Assembly: GCF_010091925.1 (NCBI RefSeq)
Contig: NZ_WVID01000012.1
Span: 124,001 to 188,000 of the forward strand
Length of the DNA: 64,000 nt
Direction of reading: 5' to 3'
Source of the DNA: Nostoc sp. B(2019)
GTDB taxonomy: Bacteria; Cyanobacteriota; Cyanobacteriia; Cyanobacteriales; Nostocaceae
The position numbers and the translations under genes were made by a program. A model generated the notes under the pieces. It had not been told where the DNA came from. It saw only the letters and a program-made list of their open reading frames with translations, and did no database searches. Shown here one piece after another: positions 37,740-46,498 of this stretch (the first letter of the stretch is position 1; each line of letters starts with the position of its first letter).

Positions 37740-38618
37740 TTATATTAAGTCTCTAGTGATTGGTAAGACATTGTAAGCGCCAAAGATTTTCAAAATTTCT
37801 GTATAGATGGATAAATCTGCTTTAGCAGATTTCATCTGTGCTGAGGTGGCATCTGTTTCTAGATCAACGAAAAATAAATATTCCCCTAGCGATCGCTTCG
37901 TCGGACGAGATTCAATCCGGCTGAGGTTAATCCCTAGTTCAGCAAATACTTGCAGAGGTTTAAGTAGCGCTCCGGGTACATTGGCAGGCGTACTGAAAGC
38001 CAACGATGTGTGACTCGGACTTATTGAAGATATACGGTAATTAGGGTCTACTTCACCCTCACTTACCACCCAAAAGCGGGTACAGTTTTCTGGATAGTCA
38101 TTAATATCATTGGCAAGTATCGGCAGATTGTAGAGCTGAGCAGCTCTGCTAGATGCGATCGCCCCTACCGTTCTGTCATCTTCCAAGTGCTGTAGCGGCT
38201 CGGTTGTAGAATTAGTAGGAATCACTTGCACAGTTGGGAGAAACGTCTCTAACCATCCTTGACATTGTGCCAAAGCTTGCGGATGAGAATAAACAATTTT
38301 AATGCTATCCAAACTAGTCGCGCAGGAAATTAATGCATGAGCGATGGGCATAACCAAAGCCAACTGAATTCGCAGACTGTCCAACTGCCATAGCGTATCC
38401 ATTGTCATGGTTACACTACCTTCAATAGAATTTTCTACTGGGACAACAGCCAACTGAGTTTGTCCAGAAGCAACGGCTTGGAGTGACTGAGCAATGCTGG
38501 GATAAGGGCATAAGGTAGCTTCAATTCCCGTTCTTTTGACTAACCAATTGACATAAAAAATAGCTGCTTGTTCTGCGTAGGTGCCAGGAGGCCCTAAATG
38601 GGCAATTGATATAGTCAT
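37740..38618 (-). CDS. pheA: Prephenate dehydratase
   Basis: 292 residues. It converts prephenate to phenylpyruvate for phenylalanine synthesis. PDT domain: LGPPGTYAEQAAIFY at the start, PVENSIEGSVTMTMD, and NCTRFWVV with the catalytic TRF motif. C-terminal ACT domain (about 203-285) with VPGALLKPLQVFAELGINLS and ESRP, the phenylalanine feedback site. No chorismate mutase domain is fused, unlike the enterobacterial P-protein. ATG 38618. Confidence 0.96.
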   Translation of the reverse strand: MTISIAHLGPPGTYAEQAAIFYVNWLVKRTGIEATLCPYPSIAQSLQAVASGQTQLAVVPVENSIEGSVTMTMDTLWQLDSLRIQLALVMPIAHALISCATSLDSIKIVYSHPQALAQCQGWLETFLPTVQVIPTNSTTEPLQHLEDDRTVGAIASSRAAQLYNLPILANDINDYPENCTRFWVVSEGEVDPNYRISSISPSHTSLAFSTPANVPGALLKPLQVFAELGINLSRIESRPTKRSLGEYLFFVDLETDATSAQMKSAKADLSIYTEILKIFGAYNVLPITRDLI

Positions 38619-38860
38619 GGTGTTTATTAGTCTATCTGTTAAATTTATAGACTATATTGTGGGCAAACCTGGCCTTTATTAACTTGAAATATTGGTTTAA
38701 CCTTGAATTCAACGAGTTAAAAAAGGTACAAAAAAAGGCTGAGACTGAAGTTATAACAAAAATATGTATCGTGTTTAACACTACACTCTCTATCAAGTTG
38801 TGCTTAATATTTGGTAATTATTTTCACCATTGCAAAAATAAAATTATTGAGGAGTGATCC

Positions 38861-38932
38861 GATTTTGGATTTTGCGGAAAGTCTGAACTAAGGCTTCCTT
38901 AGATCAGAACTTTCCAAGACAGATTTTGGATT
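38861..38932. repeat. Long hairpin flanked by an 11-bp direct repeat
   Basis: GGAAAGTCTGA, CTAAGG, loop CTT, CCTTAG, TCAGAACTTTCC: a nearly continuous stem at 38876-38915 with a single bulge pair. GATTTTGGATT flanks it on both sides (38861-38871 and 38922-38932). The layout resembles a small inserted element with target duplication, or two copies of the GATTTTGGATT repeat word. It may also terminate the cheB-like gene. The rest of the 38619-38992 gap is AT-rich with nothing I can assign. Confidence 0.65.
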
Positions 38933-38992
38933 GATTCCACAGATAAATCTGCTTGCTCTGTATCATCAAGGAATTGTCGGTCATTAGGTAAG

Positions 38993-40012
38993 TTATTCTT
39001 CTCCAAGAGCATTTGCCTCTGCTACATTGCCTTTTAGAAGGAGTTCTTTAATAATGCCGGAATGCTGCCGAGCAGCGTTCGCCTGTTGGATTAATCGTTC
39101 TGCTGAAAGGGTTTGATTGTGTTCATTCATCCGCGTCGCCATGCGCTCTGTTAGAGAAGCTTTCTCCTCTAATGCTCTAAAAGCGATCCACAGCGCTTCT
39201 TCAACAGAATCAGACTGTTCCGCCAGCAAGGTTTTCGCTGAGTAAGCATGACCTGTACGGCATCGGAACCGCAACAAACTTCCCTCTTCGATTTCCCAGA
39301 GATTACCGCCGCAGTCAGGACAGGCGAAAACTGATACCTTACCAGATCTGTTCTCGTTTTCTACCGCTTTCATATCCAGTTCCACTATGTCACATTCAAT
39401 TTCTAGCTCCTTAGTTATAGGTTTTTCTAGTTCTGCTTGCACTGATGTGTTAGCTAGAGCTACCAAGATGGATGGAATATCTGACAGTGGCAGGATAGAA
39501 TCAATGTCCTTTACATTCTCAATCGCACTGCGTGGCATTCCCGAATACAAAGCATCGTCGGGGTCTTGCACAACTGCCATACCGCCCCGCATTTTCACCG
39601 CTACCAGTCCTGCCGTGCCGTCGTCAAGCACACCCGTTAGTACCACAGCGACTACTCGCTGGCCGTAAGCTCGTGCTGCGGTACGAAACGTTGGATCAAT
39701 AGCTGGGCGATGGCTGTTCTCTTGTGGCCCCCGCGTCAAACGTAAATATCCAGGTTTCACAACTAGGTGATAATCAGGCGGGGCGATGTAGATCCGTCCC
39801 TGAACGATTACTTCGCCATCCTGGGCGTGAGACGCGGGCAAGTTTCCGGCGCGATTCAGGATACGTGGTAGAACACTAGTGCCATTACTGGGTACATGAA
39901 GGACTATAATTACAGCGGCATTCAGATCTGAAGGCAACTGCTTGACTAGTAAAGTTAGTGCCTCTACTCCTCCCGCCGATGCTCCAATGACAATAAGATC
40001 ATGTCCAATCAT
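38993..40012 (-). CDS. CheB-type methylesterase without receiver domain, with C-terminal zinc-ribbon-like region
   Basis: About 339 residues; I prefer ATG 40012 to the TTG four codons upstream. The esterase domain begins at once: LIVIGASAGGVEAL (nucleophile Ser), VLHVPSNG (His) and GVLDDGTAGL (Asp) form the catalytic triad. It would remove methyl esters from chemoreceptor glutamates. After residue ~190 comes a linker and a CPDCGGNLWEIEEG...RCRTGHAYS segment, Cys/His spaced like a zinc ribbon, then a helical tail. No CheR, CheA or receptor gene is nearby and the usual N-terminal receiver is missing. Confidence 0.9.
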   Translation of the reverse strand: MIGHDLIVIGASAGGVEALTLLVKQLPSDLNAAVIIVLHVPSNGTSVLPRILNRAGNLPASHAQDGEVIVQGRIYIAPPDYHLVVKPGYLRLTRGPQENSHRPAIDPTFRTAARAYGQRVVAVVLTGVLDDGTAGLVAVKMRGGMAVVQDPDDALYSGMPRSAIENVKDIDSILPLSDIPSILVALANTSVQAELEKPITKELEIECDIVELDMKAVENENRSGKVSVFACPDCGGNLWEIEEGSLLRFRCRTGHAYSAKTLLAEQSDSVEEALWIAFRALEEKASLTERMATRMNEHNQTLSAERLIQQANAARQHSGIIKELLLKGNVAEANALGEE

Positions 40013-40325
40013 TTTTGATTTCAATATAGCAGCGTTGGTAACAACAGATCACAAGGGTTTGGATAGTAACCGATTTGTAGGGAAGTCTGAACAGTTAAAG
40101 CATATTGGGAAAGTATTGTGTCAAAACAGGTTTTTCGACGTTCAAAAATTTTTGAAGCAGCGATCGCGTAATCAAGCTAATAGTCGCATATTCTCAAAAC
40201 CTTTGCTGTTGAGGCAAAGGTAATAAATTACTTTTGGCATTTATTATTTTTTCTTTACCGATCAATTACTAATTTTAGTTAGCTGTGGCATTAAGTACTC
40301 TAGTTGCGCTACTAGTACTGTGTTA
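40013..40325. other. Intergenic region between cheB-like and GT39-like genes
   Basis: About 310 bases, both neighbours on the minus strand. One near-HIP1 word (GCGATCGC at 40160) is present. I see no promoter, repeat or RNA I can support. Confidence 0.35.
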
Positions 40326-42038
40326 CTATGTGCTGCTCTTTTGGGTAGCACAATGATAAAGTTTATAACTGTATTCACCAGCAGATTTCCCGTATTGTTT
40401 ATCAGGGATACAGTGTTGAGATTCCAAATCGACTTGAGTACGGAATTCAACTAACCACAGGTCTAGAGGTCGTGGGATTTCAATTAGTTTTTCCTGAAAT
40501 ATTCTCAGGGCGTGGGTATAAGTTTTAATGTGTGGATCTTTGCCAGCTAGGAAAAATTGCACATTTTGGATGGGTTGATGTTGGAATTCCCAAGCTAACC
40601 CCATCATTCTGCCAGTTTGCCCGTGATGTAAGTGAGTCGTAGCAATCAACACATTGCCTGGAGATACTTTTTGGATTATGGAGGCAAGGACATCAGGACG
40701 TTGATTTTGCAGGTAGCCCAAATTCCAGGTTGCTGTCACTCCCCCAAGTGCTGCCGTCAGCCAAATTATGCTTACCACAACTTGCCCATTCACCAGAAGC
40801 CAGAACTTCTGCCTGTGGTAGTTTAAATTCTGTACTCGGTTCCAACAGCCTGCCAATGCAGCGCCCAAGAGCAAAATTACTGCTGGGGCATAAAAAAAGT
40901 GGAACCGAGCAGCCAAGGTTAAGTCCATTCCTAAGCCGTATGTGAAACATAAGCATAAGGCGATCGCTCCAAGGATATACCCAATCAAAATTTGAATGGT
41001 CAGATGAGCAGGGTATTGCTGCTGGTTTCTCAACCCATGAGTAAGATTAGGCAGGCTCCAAAACAAAAACAGCAAAGTTACCACACCAGAAACAGCTACA
41101 ATCGCCAGGGGTAAGTTTGTGAGTGCGGAAGGTAACAGCAACAGCATACTGATAATCCAAAGCAGTAATCTGCCGATTGGTTCTAACCATCTAACCTGAG
41201 CATTGCTACCTGCAACCCAATTTGTCAGATCACTACCAGGAATATTTTGCAGGGTAGGAACCCAGACCAGGCATCCGATGAGAGTACCCATAGCAACTAT
41301 CGAAATACGCCACCAATTAAGTTGCATCGGCTTACTCTGCTGCATTTTTAGCCAAATTTGCCACAGTAATACAAAGCCTTGAGCACAAAGAGTCAGGGTG
41401 AAAAAAAAGTGAGTTGCTACCCCTAAACTGTTGACAGCTACCCAGGCTAACACTATCCAGATAGACAGAGATTGCCGTTGATGGATGGTCTGAATTGCTT
41501 TGACAAAGCAACACAGAGAAGCAATCACTAGCAAAATCGCTAAAGTATAATGTCGCGCTTCTCTAGCTAGGAAAACAGTGTAGGGTGAAACTGCCATCAT
41601 CGCTGCTGCCATCTGACCTACCAACTTGGAGCGAAAAGCTAAATAGCCAAAGCCAAACATGGCAGGAATCGATGCAACCCCGAACAAAGCACTGAGCGAT
41701 CGCGCCACCCAAATTGAGGCTAGTTCCCCTGTGGGCGAAAACATTTTCATCCAAAAATGTGCTAGCGCAAAGTAGACCGGCGGATGATTACTCTCATCAA
41801 ACAAATGCTCAATAACTGCACTAATTCCAGCCGCAGGGGTAGGTTGTAGTGGCTGCAACAGAACATCTGAACTGATGACCTGATTGAGTGGTACAGTGTG
41901 GAAACTATTGCCTAAGCTAAAAACCAGCGTTGCACACTCATCAGTCCAAGGTGGTAGAGATGCTAGACGCAAAAAGCGTAGACCAGTACCAATGGCTAAC
42001 CATAGCAGCAGTAGCAGTAAGTGAGAGCGGTTTTTCAT
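40326..42038 (-). CDS. GT39-like membrane glycosyltransferase
   Basis: 570 residues with about 11 transmembrane helices. The first outer loop holds SLPPWTDECATLVFSLG with an acidic DE pair and later SNHPPVYFALAHFWMK, the layout of GT39/PMT-like lipid-linked sugar transferases. The C-terminal ~130 residues are a soluble outer domain (VLIATTHLHHGQTGRMMG). It is unrelated in close sequence to the GT39-type gene at 13278-14822. Monocistronic. Substrate unknown. Confidence 0.8.
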   Translation of the reverse strand: MKNRSHLLLLLLWLAIGTGLRFLRLASLPPWTDECATLVFSLGNSFHTVPLNQVISSDVLLQPLQPTPAAGISAVIEHLFDESNHPPVYFALAHFWMKMFSPTGELASIWVARSLSALFGVASIPAMFGFGYLAFRSKLVGQMAAAMMAVSPYTVFLAREARHYTLAILLVIASLCCFVKAIQTIHQRQSLSIWIVLAWVAVNSLGVATHFFFTLTLCAQGFVLLWQIWLKMQQSKPMQLNWWRISIVAMGTLIGCLVWVPTLQNIPGSDLTNWVAGSNAQVRWLEPIGRLLLWIISMLLLLPSALTNLPLAIVAVSGVVTLLFLFWSLPNLTHGLRNQQQYPAHLTIQILIGYILGAIALCLCFTYGLGMDLTLAARFHFFYAPAVILLLGAALAGCWNRVQNLNYHRQKFWLLVNGQVVVSIIWLTAALGGVTATWNLGYLQNQRPDVLASIIQKVSPGNVLIATTHLHHGQTGRMMGLAWEFQHQPIQNVQFFLAGKDPHIKTYTHALRIFQEKLIEIPRPLDLWLVEFRTQVDLESQHCIPDKQYGKSAGEYSYKLYHCATQKSST

Positions 42039-42240
42039 TAATGCTATGTGGACTTAAGTTTATCTCTCTCAAGAGAGTAATCATAATTTCTCAAACTGTC
42101 TAAATAATGAAGGATAACTACAAGCAAATATAGGTTTAAAAAAAATCAGTCCTGATAAATATTTCTTTGATTGAATTAAAAAAATAAACATAATAAATTA
42201 ATTAATAATAGAAGTATCAAACAATTACTTCCTTCAACTC

Positions 42241-42828
42241 ATGGCTACCAAGTTCACTGCTTCCCAATCGGTGGAAATTGCTGTTCCACAGCAGCCTATT
42301 CCTATTCAGCACTACTTGCGTCAGCCTCCACGTCTGGTTAGAGCTTTAGTTGATAACAGTCGTATTCAGCAGCTTTCCGAGGAAGTATTTCGCTTGAAAA
42401 TGCGTCCTATGACTTTTATGTCATTGAGTATTCAACCCACTGTAGACATGAGGGTCTGGGCAGAATCAAATGGAATAATTTATTTGCGATCGGTAGGTTG
42501 TGAAATTGTTGGTTTCGAGTATGTTAATCAGCGCTTTGCTCTAAATCTCAAAGGATATTTATCTCCCAAAGAGCTAAGCAGTGGCACTCGCCTACAAGGG
42601 AGAGCCGATTTAGAAGTGCAGGTGGATCTGCCACCGCCATTTTCCTTTACTCCCAAGCCGATTTTAGAAGCAACCGGCAATGGTTTACTCAAGAGTGTGC
42701 TGTTGACAGTTAAGCAACGTTTGTTACATCAACTTCTAGCTGATTATCGCCACTGGGTGATATCACAAACTAAAGACAAAGGGCTTGACGATGACAGTAC
42801 TGAATTGCCAATGCTGAATCCTGAGTAG
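42241..42828 (+). CDS. DUF1997 family protein
   Basis: 195 residues, soluble. Recognised by FRLKMRPMTFMSLSIQPTVDMRVW and the following beta-rich stretch, ending in LPPPFSFTPKPILEATGNGL and a C-terminal helix. The family occurs in cyanobacteria and plastid-bearing eukaryotes; the fold resembles the START/SRPBCC beta-grasp of lipid-binding proteins, but no function is established. It converges on rnhB with four bases between stop codons. Confidence 0.8.
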   Translation: MATKFTASQSVEIAVPQQPIPIQHYLRQPPRLVRALVDNSRIQQLSEEVFRLKMRPMTFMSLSIQPTVDMRVWAESNGIIYLRSVGCEIVGFEYVNQRFALNLKGYLSPKELSSGTRLQGRADLEVQVDLPPPFSFTPKPILEATGNGLLKSVLLTVKQRLLHQLLADYRHWVISQTKDKGLDDDSTELPMLNPE

Positions 42829-42832
42829 TTAT

Positions 42833-43510
42833 CTAATTACTCAGCACTTTCGTTTGGCAAGGGCGAAAAGACTTGCGATGCAGGGGTGAGGAACCGTATT
42901 GTTGCAGAGCCAGCAAATGCCGCTGGCTGCCATAACCTTTGTTACGTGCTAAATCGTATATGGGGTATTTTGCTGCCAGGCGCAGCACCAAATCGTCGCG
43001 CCAAACTTTAGCAACAATGCTAGCAGAAGCAATAGTAAGCGATCGCTCGTCCCCTTTGACTATTGTTTGTTGCGGTATTAGCAAGTTTTTCACTGACTGA
43101 TTGCCATCAATCAAGCAGAGTACAGGCTGTACCTTCAGCTTCAGCACAGCCCGTTTCATCGCTAGCAATGTTGCCTGCAAAATATTCATTTGGTCAATTT
43201 CAGCAGTTGAAGCAAAGCCAATTTTCCAGTCTATGGCCAGCCCACAAATTTGCTCTGCCAACTGAGTTCTACGAGAACTAGACAACTTTTTACTGTCTTT
43301 AATTCCAGCTGCCATCAGTTCTGGCAAAGCGTGATTTGGTAATATCACTGCTGCCGCAACCACAGGCCCAAATAGAGATCCTCGCCCTACTTCATCCACG
43401 CCTGCAAGCAACCCTTGAATACCTGACAAGGTAGAAAACTCCAGCCAACTCGATTCGCCCAAGGGTGCTGACGAACAAAGAGCAGCGGCAGTTTTCTCTG
43501 TGTTTACCAT
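42833..43510 (-). CDS. rnhB: Ribonuclease HII
   Basis: 225 residues. It cleaves RNA in RNA-DNA hybrids and at single ribonucleotides in DNA. LLAGVDEVGRGSLFGPVVAA gives the first two catalytic acids and the GRG motif; further acids lie in CLIDGNQSV and the VWRDDLV helix after SIVAKV. A ~30-residue N-terminal extension precedes the domain. Its ATG lies nine bases beyond the rne stop codon, so the two are very likely co-transcribed. Confidence 0.97.
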   Translation of the reverse strand: MVNTEKTAAALCSSAPLGESSWLEFSTLSGIQGLLAGVDEVGRGSLFGPVVAAAVILPNHALPELMAAGIKDSKKLSSSRRTQLAEQICGLAIDWKIGFASTAEIDQMNILQATLLAMKRAVLKLKVQPVLCLIDGNQSVKNLLIPQQTIVKGDERSLTIASASIVAKVWRDDLVLRLAAKYPIYDLARNKGYGSQRHLLALQQYGSSPLHRKSFRPCQTKVLSN

Positions 43511-43519
43511 AAAGCTAAG

Positions 43520-45661
43520 TTAACTTTCATCAATGGTGGATGTACCTTCATCTGCCGCAGAGGAACGACGACGACGGCGACGGTTGGCAGTGGAGGCGCT
43601 ATTAGCTTCACTTTCATCTACATTTGCGTTGGCGGCGGAGCCTCTAGCAGAGAAGCGTCCCGAAGGATTTGCGCTAAACCCTGATTCTTCTATTGTTATT
43701 GTCTCTTGTGGTAAAGATTTCTGCTCTAACTCAACTCGTGGTGCAGGCAAGATAGGTGCGCTTACTTCAGGAATTGCTCTTTGGGCGACGGTTGAGTCTG
43801 AGGTTGATTCTGTTGTTGGTGTTGTTGGCAGTTGTCCAGGAAGGGTAACGTTAATTATTACAGATTTAGGATTTTTAACCTCCCGATTCAAACGCACCAA
43901 TGGAGAGATTCCCATCAAGGCGAAGACATCTTGTTCATCTCTTGTCATTTCCACAGAAACAATTTCTGGCGGTTCTACAACTGGTTTAACTGGTTCTGCC
44001 TTGGTAACTGTAACTTTAGTTCGTTCTACTCTTTCACTCCAACCTGGTTTACCGAGGCTGGGCGCAGGTATTTCAGGTGTTGCTCCTAGTTCTTCATCAG
44101 CATCAAGGTCTAAGTCTGGCTCATTAACAAAAGACAGTGGATTGGCAACAACCCGCGCTTCATCTTTCCCATTTACCCCATTGATACCAATCCGATGACG
44201 GCGGGTACGGGTACGACGCTTGTTGTTATCGCCTAGTTCTTGATAGCTAGGATGATTAATCAGATTCAAAGCACCCAGTTCAGAGTCACCATCGAATGCT
44301 TCCCCAAACCCATCGTAGGTTTCTCGTGGTTCCGTAATGCGGGCAGCTGGCTGACGCGGTTCTCTGTGAGGTAGGGATACAAAACGCTCTGGTATTTCTA
44401 CTGGTGTTGGCATTCGGTTTTCGCCTTCTCCAGGCAAACGCACAGTATGCCCTAAACCGCCGCAGGTGGGGCAAGTTTCCCCAAACAATTCGTAAATATT
44501 TTGACCCTGACGCTTGCGGGTCAGTTCTACCAAACCTAGCTCAGTTAGTTGAGCAATTTGGGGACGAGCTTTGTCTGCTTTGAGTGATTTGTTAAAGTGT
44601 TCTAGAACTTGCAGTTGGTCACGGCGCGATTCCATATCAATGAAGTCAACGACGATCACCCCCGCAATATTCCGCAGACGCAACTGGCGAGCAATTTCTG
44701 TTGCAGCTTCGCAGTTTGTCCACAGAACTGTTTCTCTGGCTGTTGCCGATCGCGTGAAGGAACCAGAGTTGACATCAATTACTGTTAATGCTTCAGTCGG
44801 CTCGATGATAATGTAGCCTCCAGAAGGTAGGTCTACTCTGGGTTTCAAGGCTTCTCGAATCGCAGCGCTGATGCGGAAGTACTCTAAAATTGGAGAGCGA
44901 TCGCGGTGATGGTCAATCAACAATCCTTGCGGTGTCTGACCTCCGCTCCAGTTCTGTAAATACTGTTTTACTCGCTTCAAACCAGTACTGGAATCCACTA
45001 CAATCCGATTCACATCCGCGCCGTACATATCTCGCAATACACGCTGGATAAAGTCATCGTCTCGGTTGAGTAGCGCTGGGGGACGGGTAGAGTGCGCTTC
45101 TTGCTGGATAGACTCCCATTGCTTTTGCAGCACTTCCAAGTCTTCCATAATTGCTTCTTCTGGTTTGCCTTCTGCTTCTGTACGCACCAGCAAACCCATC
45201 CCCGCAGGTTTGATCAAAATCGCCAGTGCTCGCAAGCGGTTGCGCTCGCTTTCACTCTTGATTCGCCGGGATAAATTTACACCCCTGCCGTAGGGCATCA
45301 GTACTACATAGCGTCCGGGTAAGGTAATGTTACCAGTGAGCCTCGGCCCTTTTGTCCCTGTTGGCTCTTTCATCACTTGCACCAAAACTTTTTGCTGTGG
45401 TGCTAATAGTTCTGTAATTGCCGCTGCGGTACGCTTTAACTTCAATGGGCCTAAGTCAGTTACATGAATAAAGCCGTTGCGCTCTGGATCTCCGATATTA
45501 ACAAAAGCTGCATCTATCCCAGGTAATACATTTTCCACTACGCCTAAGTAGATATCACCTATTTGGTGATGGCCCGTAGCAACAACAAGTTCCTGTATTT
45601 GGTCTTCAGAAAAGACGGCAGCAATTTGATGCTGCTCCGCGATAATAATTTGTTTTGGCAT
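43520..45661 (-). CDS. rne: Ribonuclease E/G
   Basis: 713 residues, ATG with GAGGAAA seven bases upstream. Single-strand-specific endonuclease of mRNA turnover and rRNA processing. S1 domain at about 35-120, catalytic DNase I-like region with TVIDVNSGSFT and VVDFIDMES (metal-binding Asp), Zn-link CPTCGG near 404. The C-terminal ~290 residues are disordered and lack the enterobacterial scaffold. The tail ends with the nonapeptide RRRRRRSSA at 694-702, known in cyanobacteria to recruit polynucleotide phosphorylase. Gene order radical SAM, rne, rnhB. Confidence 0.97.
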   Translation of the reverse strand: MPKQIIIAEQHQIAAVFSEDQIQELVVATGHHQIGDIYLGVVENVLPGIDAAFVNIGDPERNGFIHVTDLGPLKLKRTAAAITELLAPQQKVLVQVMKEPTGTKGPRLTGNITLPGRYVVLMPYGRGVNLSRRIKSESERNRLRALAILIKPAGMGLLVRTEAEGKPEEAIMEDLEVLQKQWESIQQEAHSTRPPALLNRDDDFIQRVLRDMYGADVNRIVVDSSTGLKRVKQYLQNWSGGQTPQGLLIDHHRDRSPILEYFRISAAIREALKPRVDLPSGGYIIIEPTEALTVIDVNSGSFTRSATARETVLWTNCEAATEIARQLRLRNIAGVIVVDFIDMESRRDQLQVLEHFNKSLKADKARPQIAQLTELGLVELTRKRQGQNIYELFGETCPTCGGLGHTVRLPGEGENRMPTPVEIPERFVSLPHREPRQPAARITEPRETYDGFGEAFDGDSELGALNLINHPSYQELGDNNKRRTRTRRHRIGINGVNGKDEARVVANPLSFVNEPDLDLDADEELGATPEIPAPSLGKPGWSERVERTKVTVTKAEPVKPVVEPPEIVSVEMTRDEQDVFALMGISPLVRLNREVKNPKSVIINVTLPGQLPTTPTTESTSDSTVAQRAIPEVSAPILPAPRVELEQKSLPQETITIEESGFSANPSGRFSARGSAANANVDESEANSASTANRRRRRRSSAADEGTSTIDES

Positions 45662-46498
45662 TCAATTTCCTCAAAAATTGGCAGCACCAATATAGCTCTG
45701 GAGGTTTGTTATGCCTCTCGCCCCTGCCAGCCCCAAAAGGCGCTACTGGTAATAAAAATTGCGAACCTAGGCTCAAAATTAAAGAGCTATTCACGCACTT
45801 AAGAGCGTTTCCACGCCTAATTAATAATCCAGAACGGCTGCATATTGTTTAAGCAATTAAATCAACCGTCCGTGGTTGATTTTTGACGTAATACGTTCAT
45901 CAAAAGAAGTCCTAAGTCCCCGAACTTCTGAGTAGCAAAAGCCACCGCACCCTACGGGAAGCCGCAGAAGCGTCTACAGAGTTCTTGCTGAGTGAGCTTT
46001 TGAGTCAGGGCGCTTAATTTGAGAGCAACCGCCTGAGTCGTTAAGAAAAAGAAACTATTTTTGTTTTCCATTCCCTGGAGTCATCTTTAGGGTTACACTC
46101 AGCAACGCCAGTCCACTCAATGGGGGGAACCCCCGCACGCGGCTGGCTCCTCAGTACTCAGTACTCAGCACTACTTTAGATTAGGCATTCAGCAGTTGTT
46201 TTAAAAAGCATAGAGAAAGAGTTGCCGACGGAGCCTATTGTTAGTTACTGATTCACAAGGTAGCTATAGAGAGAGTAGAGTGTTCTTTAATCTGCCTCAG
46301 TTTGTCTGGGATAATAATCCTAGAAGTTGCACTCTAAATATCTTTGCTTTCGCCCCCTGAGTACGAGGGTAGTGAACCAGTTCATTCAATGCAGCGCCAG
46401 AAAATTTCTCTTCATCCCATTCTAACGCAACCTTGCTAAAAATCAATTTCCATGATACGCCCTATCAGGACAACTACTAGCAAGTTGCCCTTTAGGGA
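45662..46498 (-). other. 837-bp region upstream of rne, rich in dispersed repeats
   Basis: No gene. A perfect GGGGGGAACCCCC core is at 46122-46134, CTCAGTACTCAGTACTCAGCA lies at about 46152-46172, and a GCAGAAGCGTCTACAGAG-type word near 45965. The region must include the rne promoter. RNase E genes often have long self-regulating leaders, so part may be the rne 5' UTR; this is inference. Confidence 0.5.

Noticed and set aside
38657-38857. 66-codon plus-strand frame between pheA and the cheB-like gene
   Set aside because: AT-rich, no ribosome binding site, no recognisable family; likely chance.
43533-44198. 221-codon plus-strand frame opposite the rne C-terminal region
   Set aside because: It is antisense to the disordered, Ser/Thr/Pro-rich part of rne, where stop codons on the other strand are rare. 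No RBS or recognisable domain.
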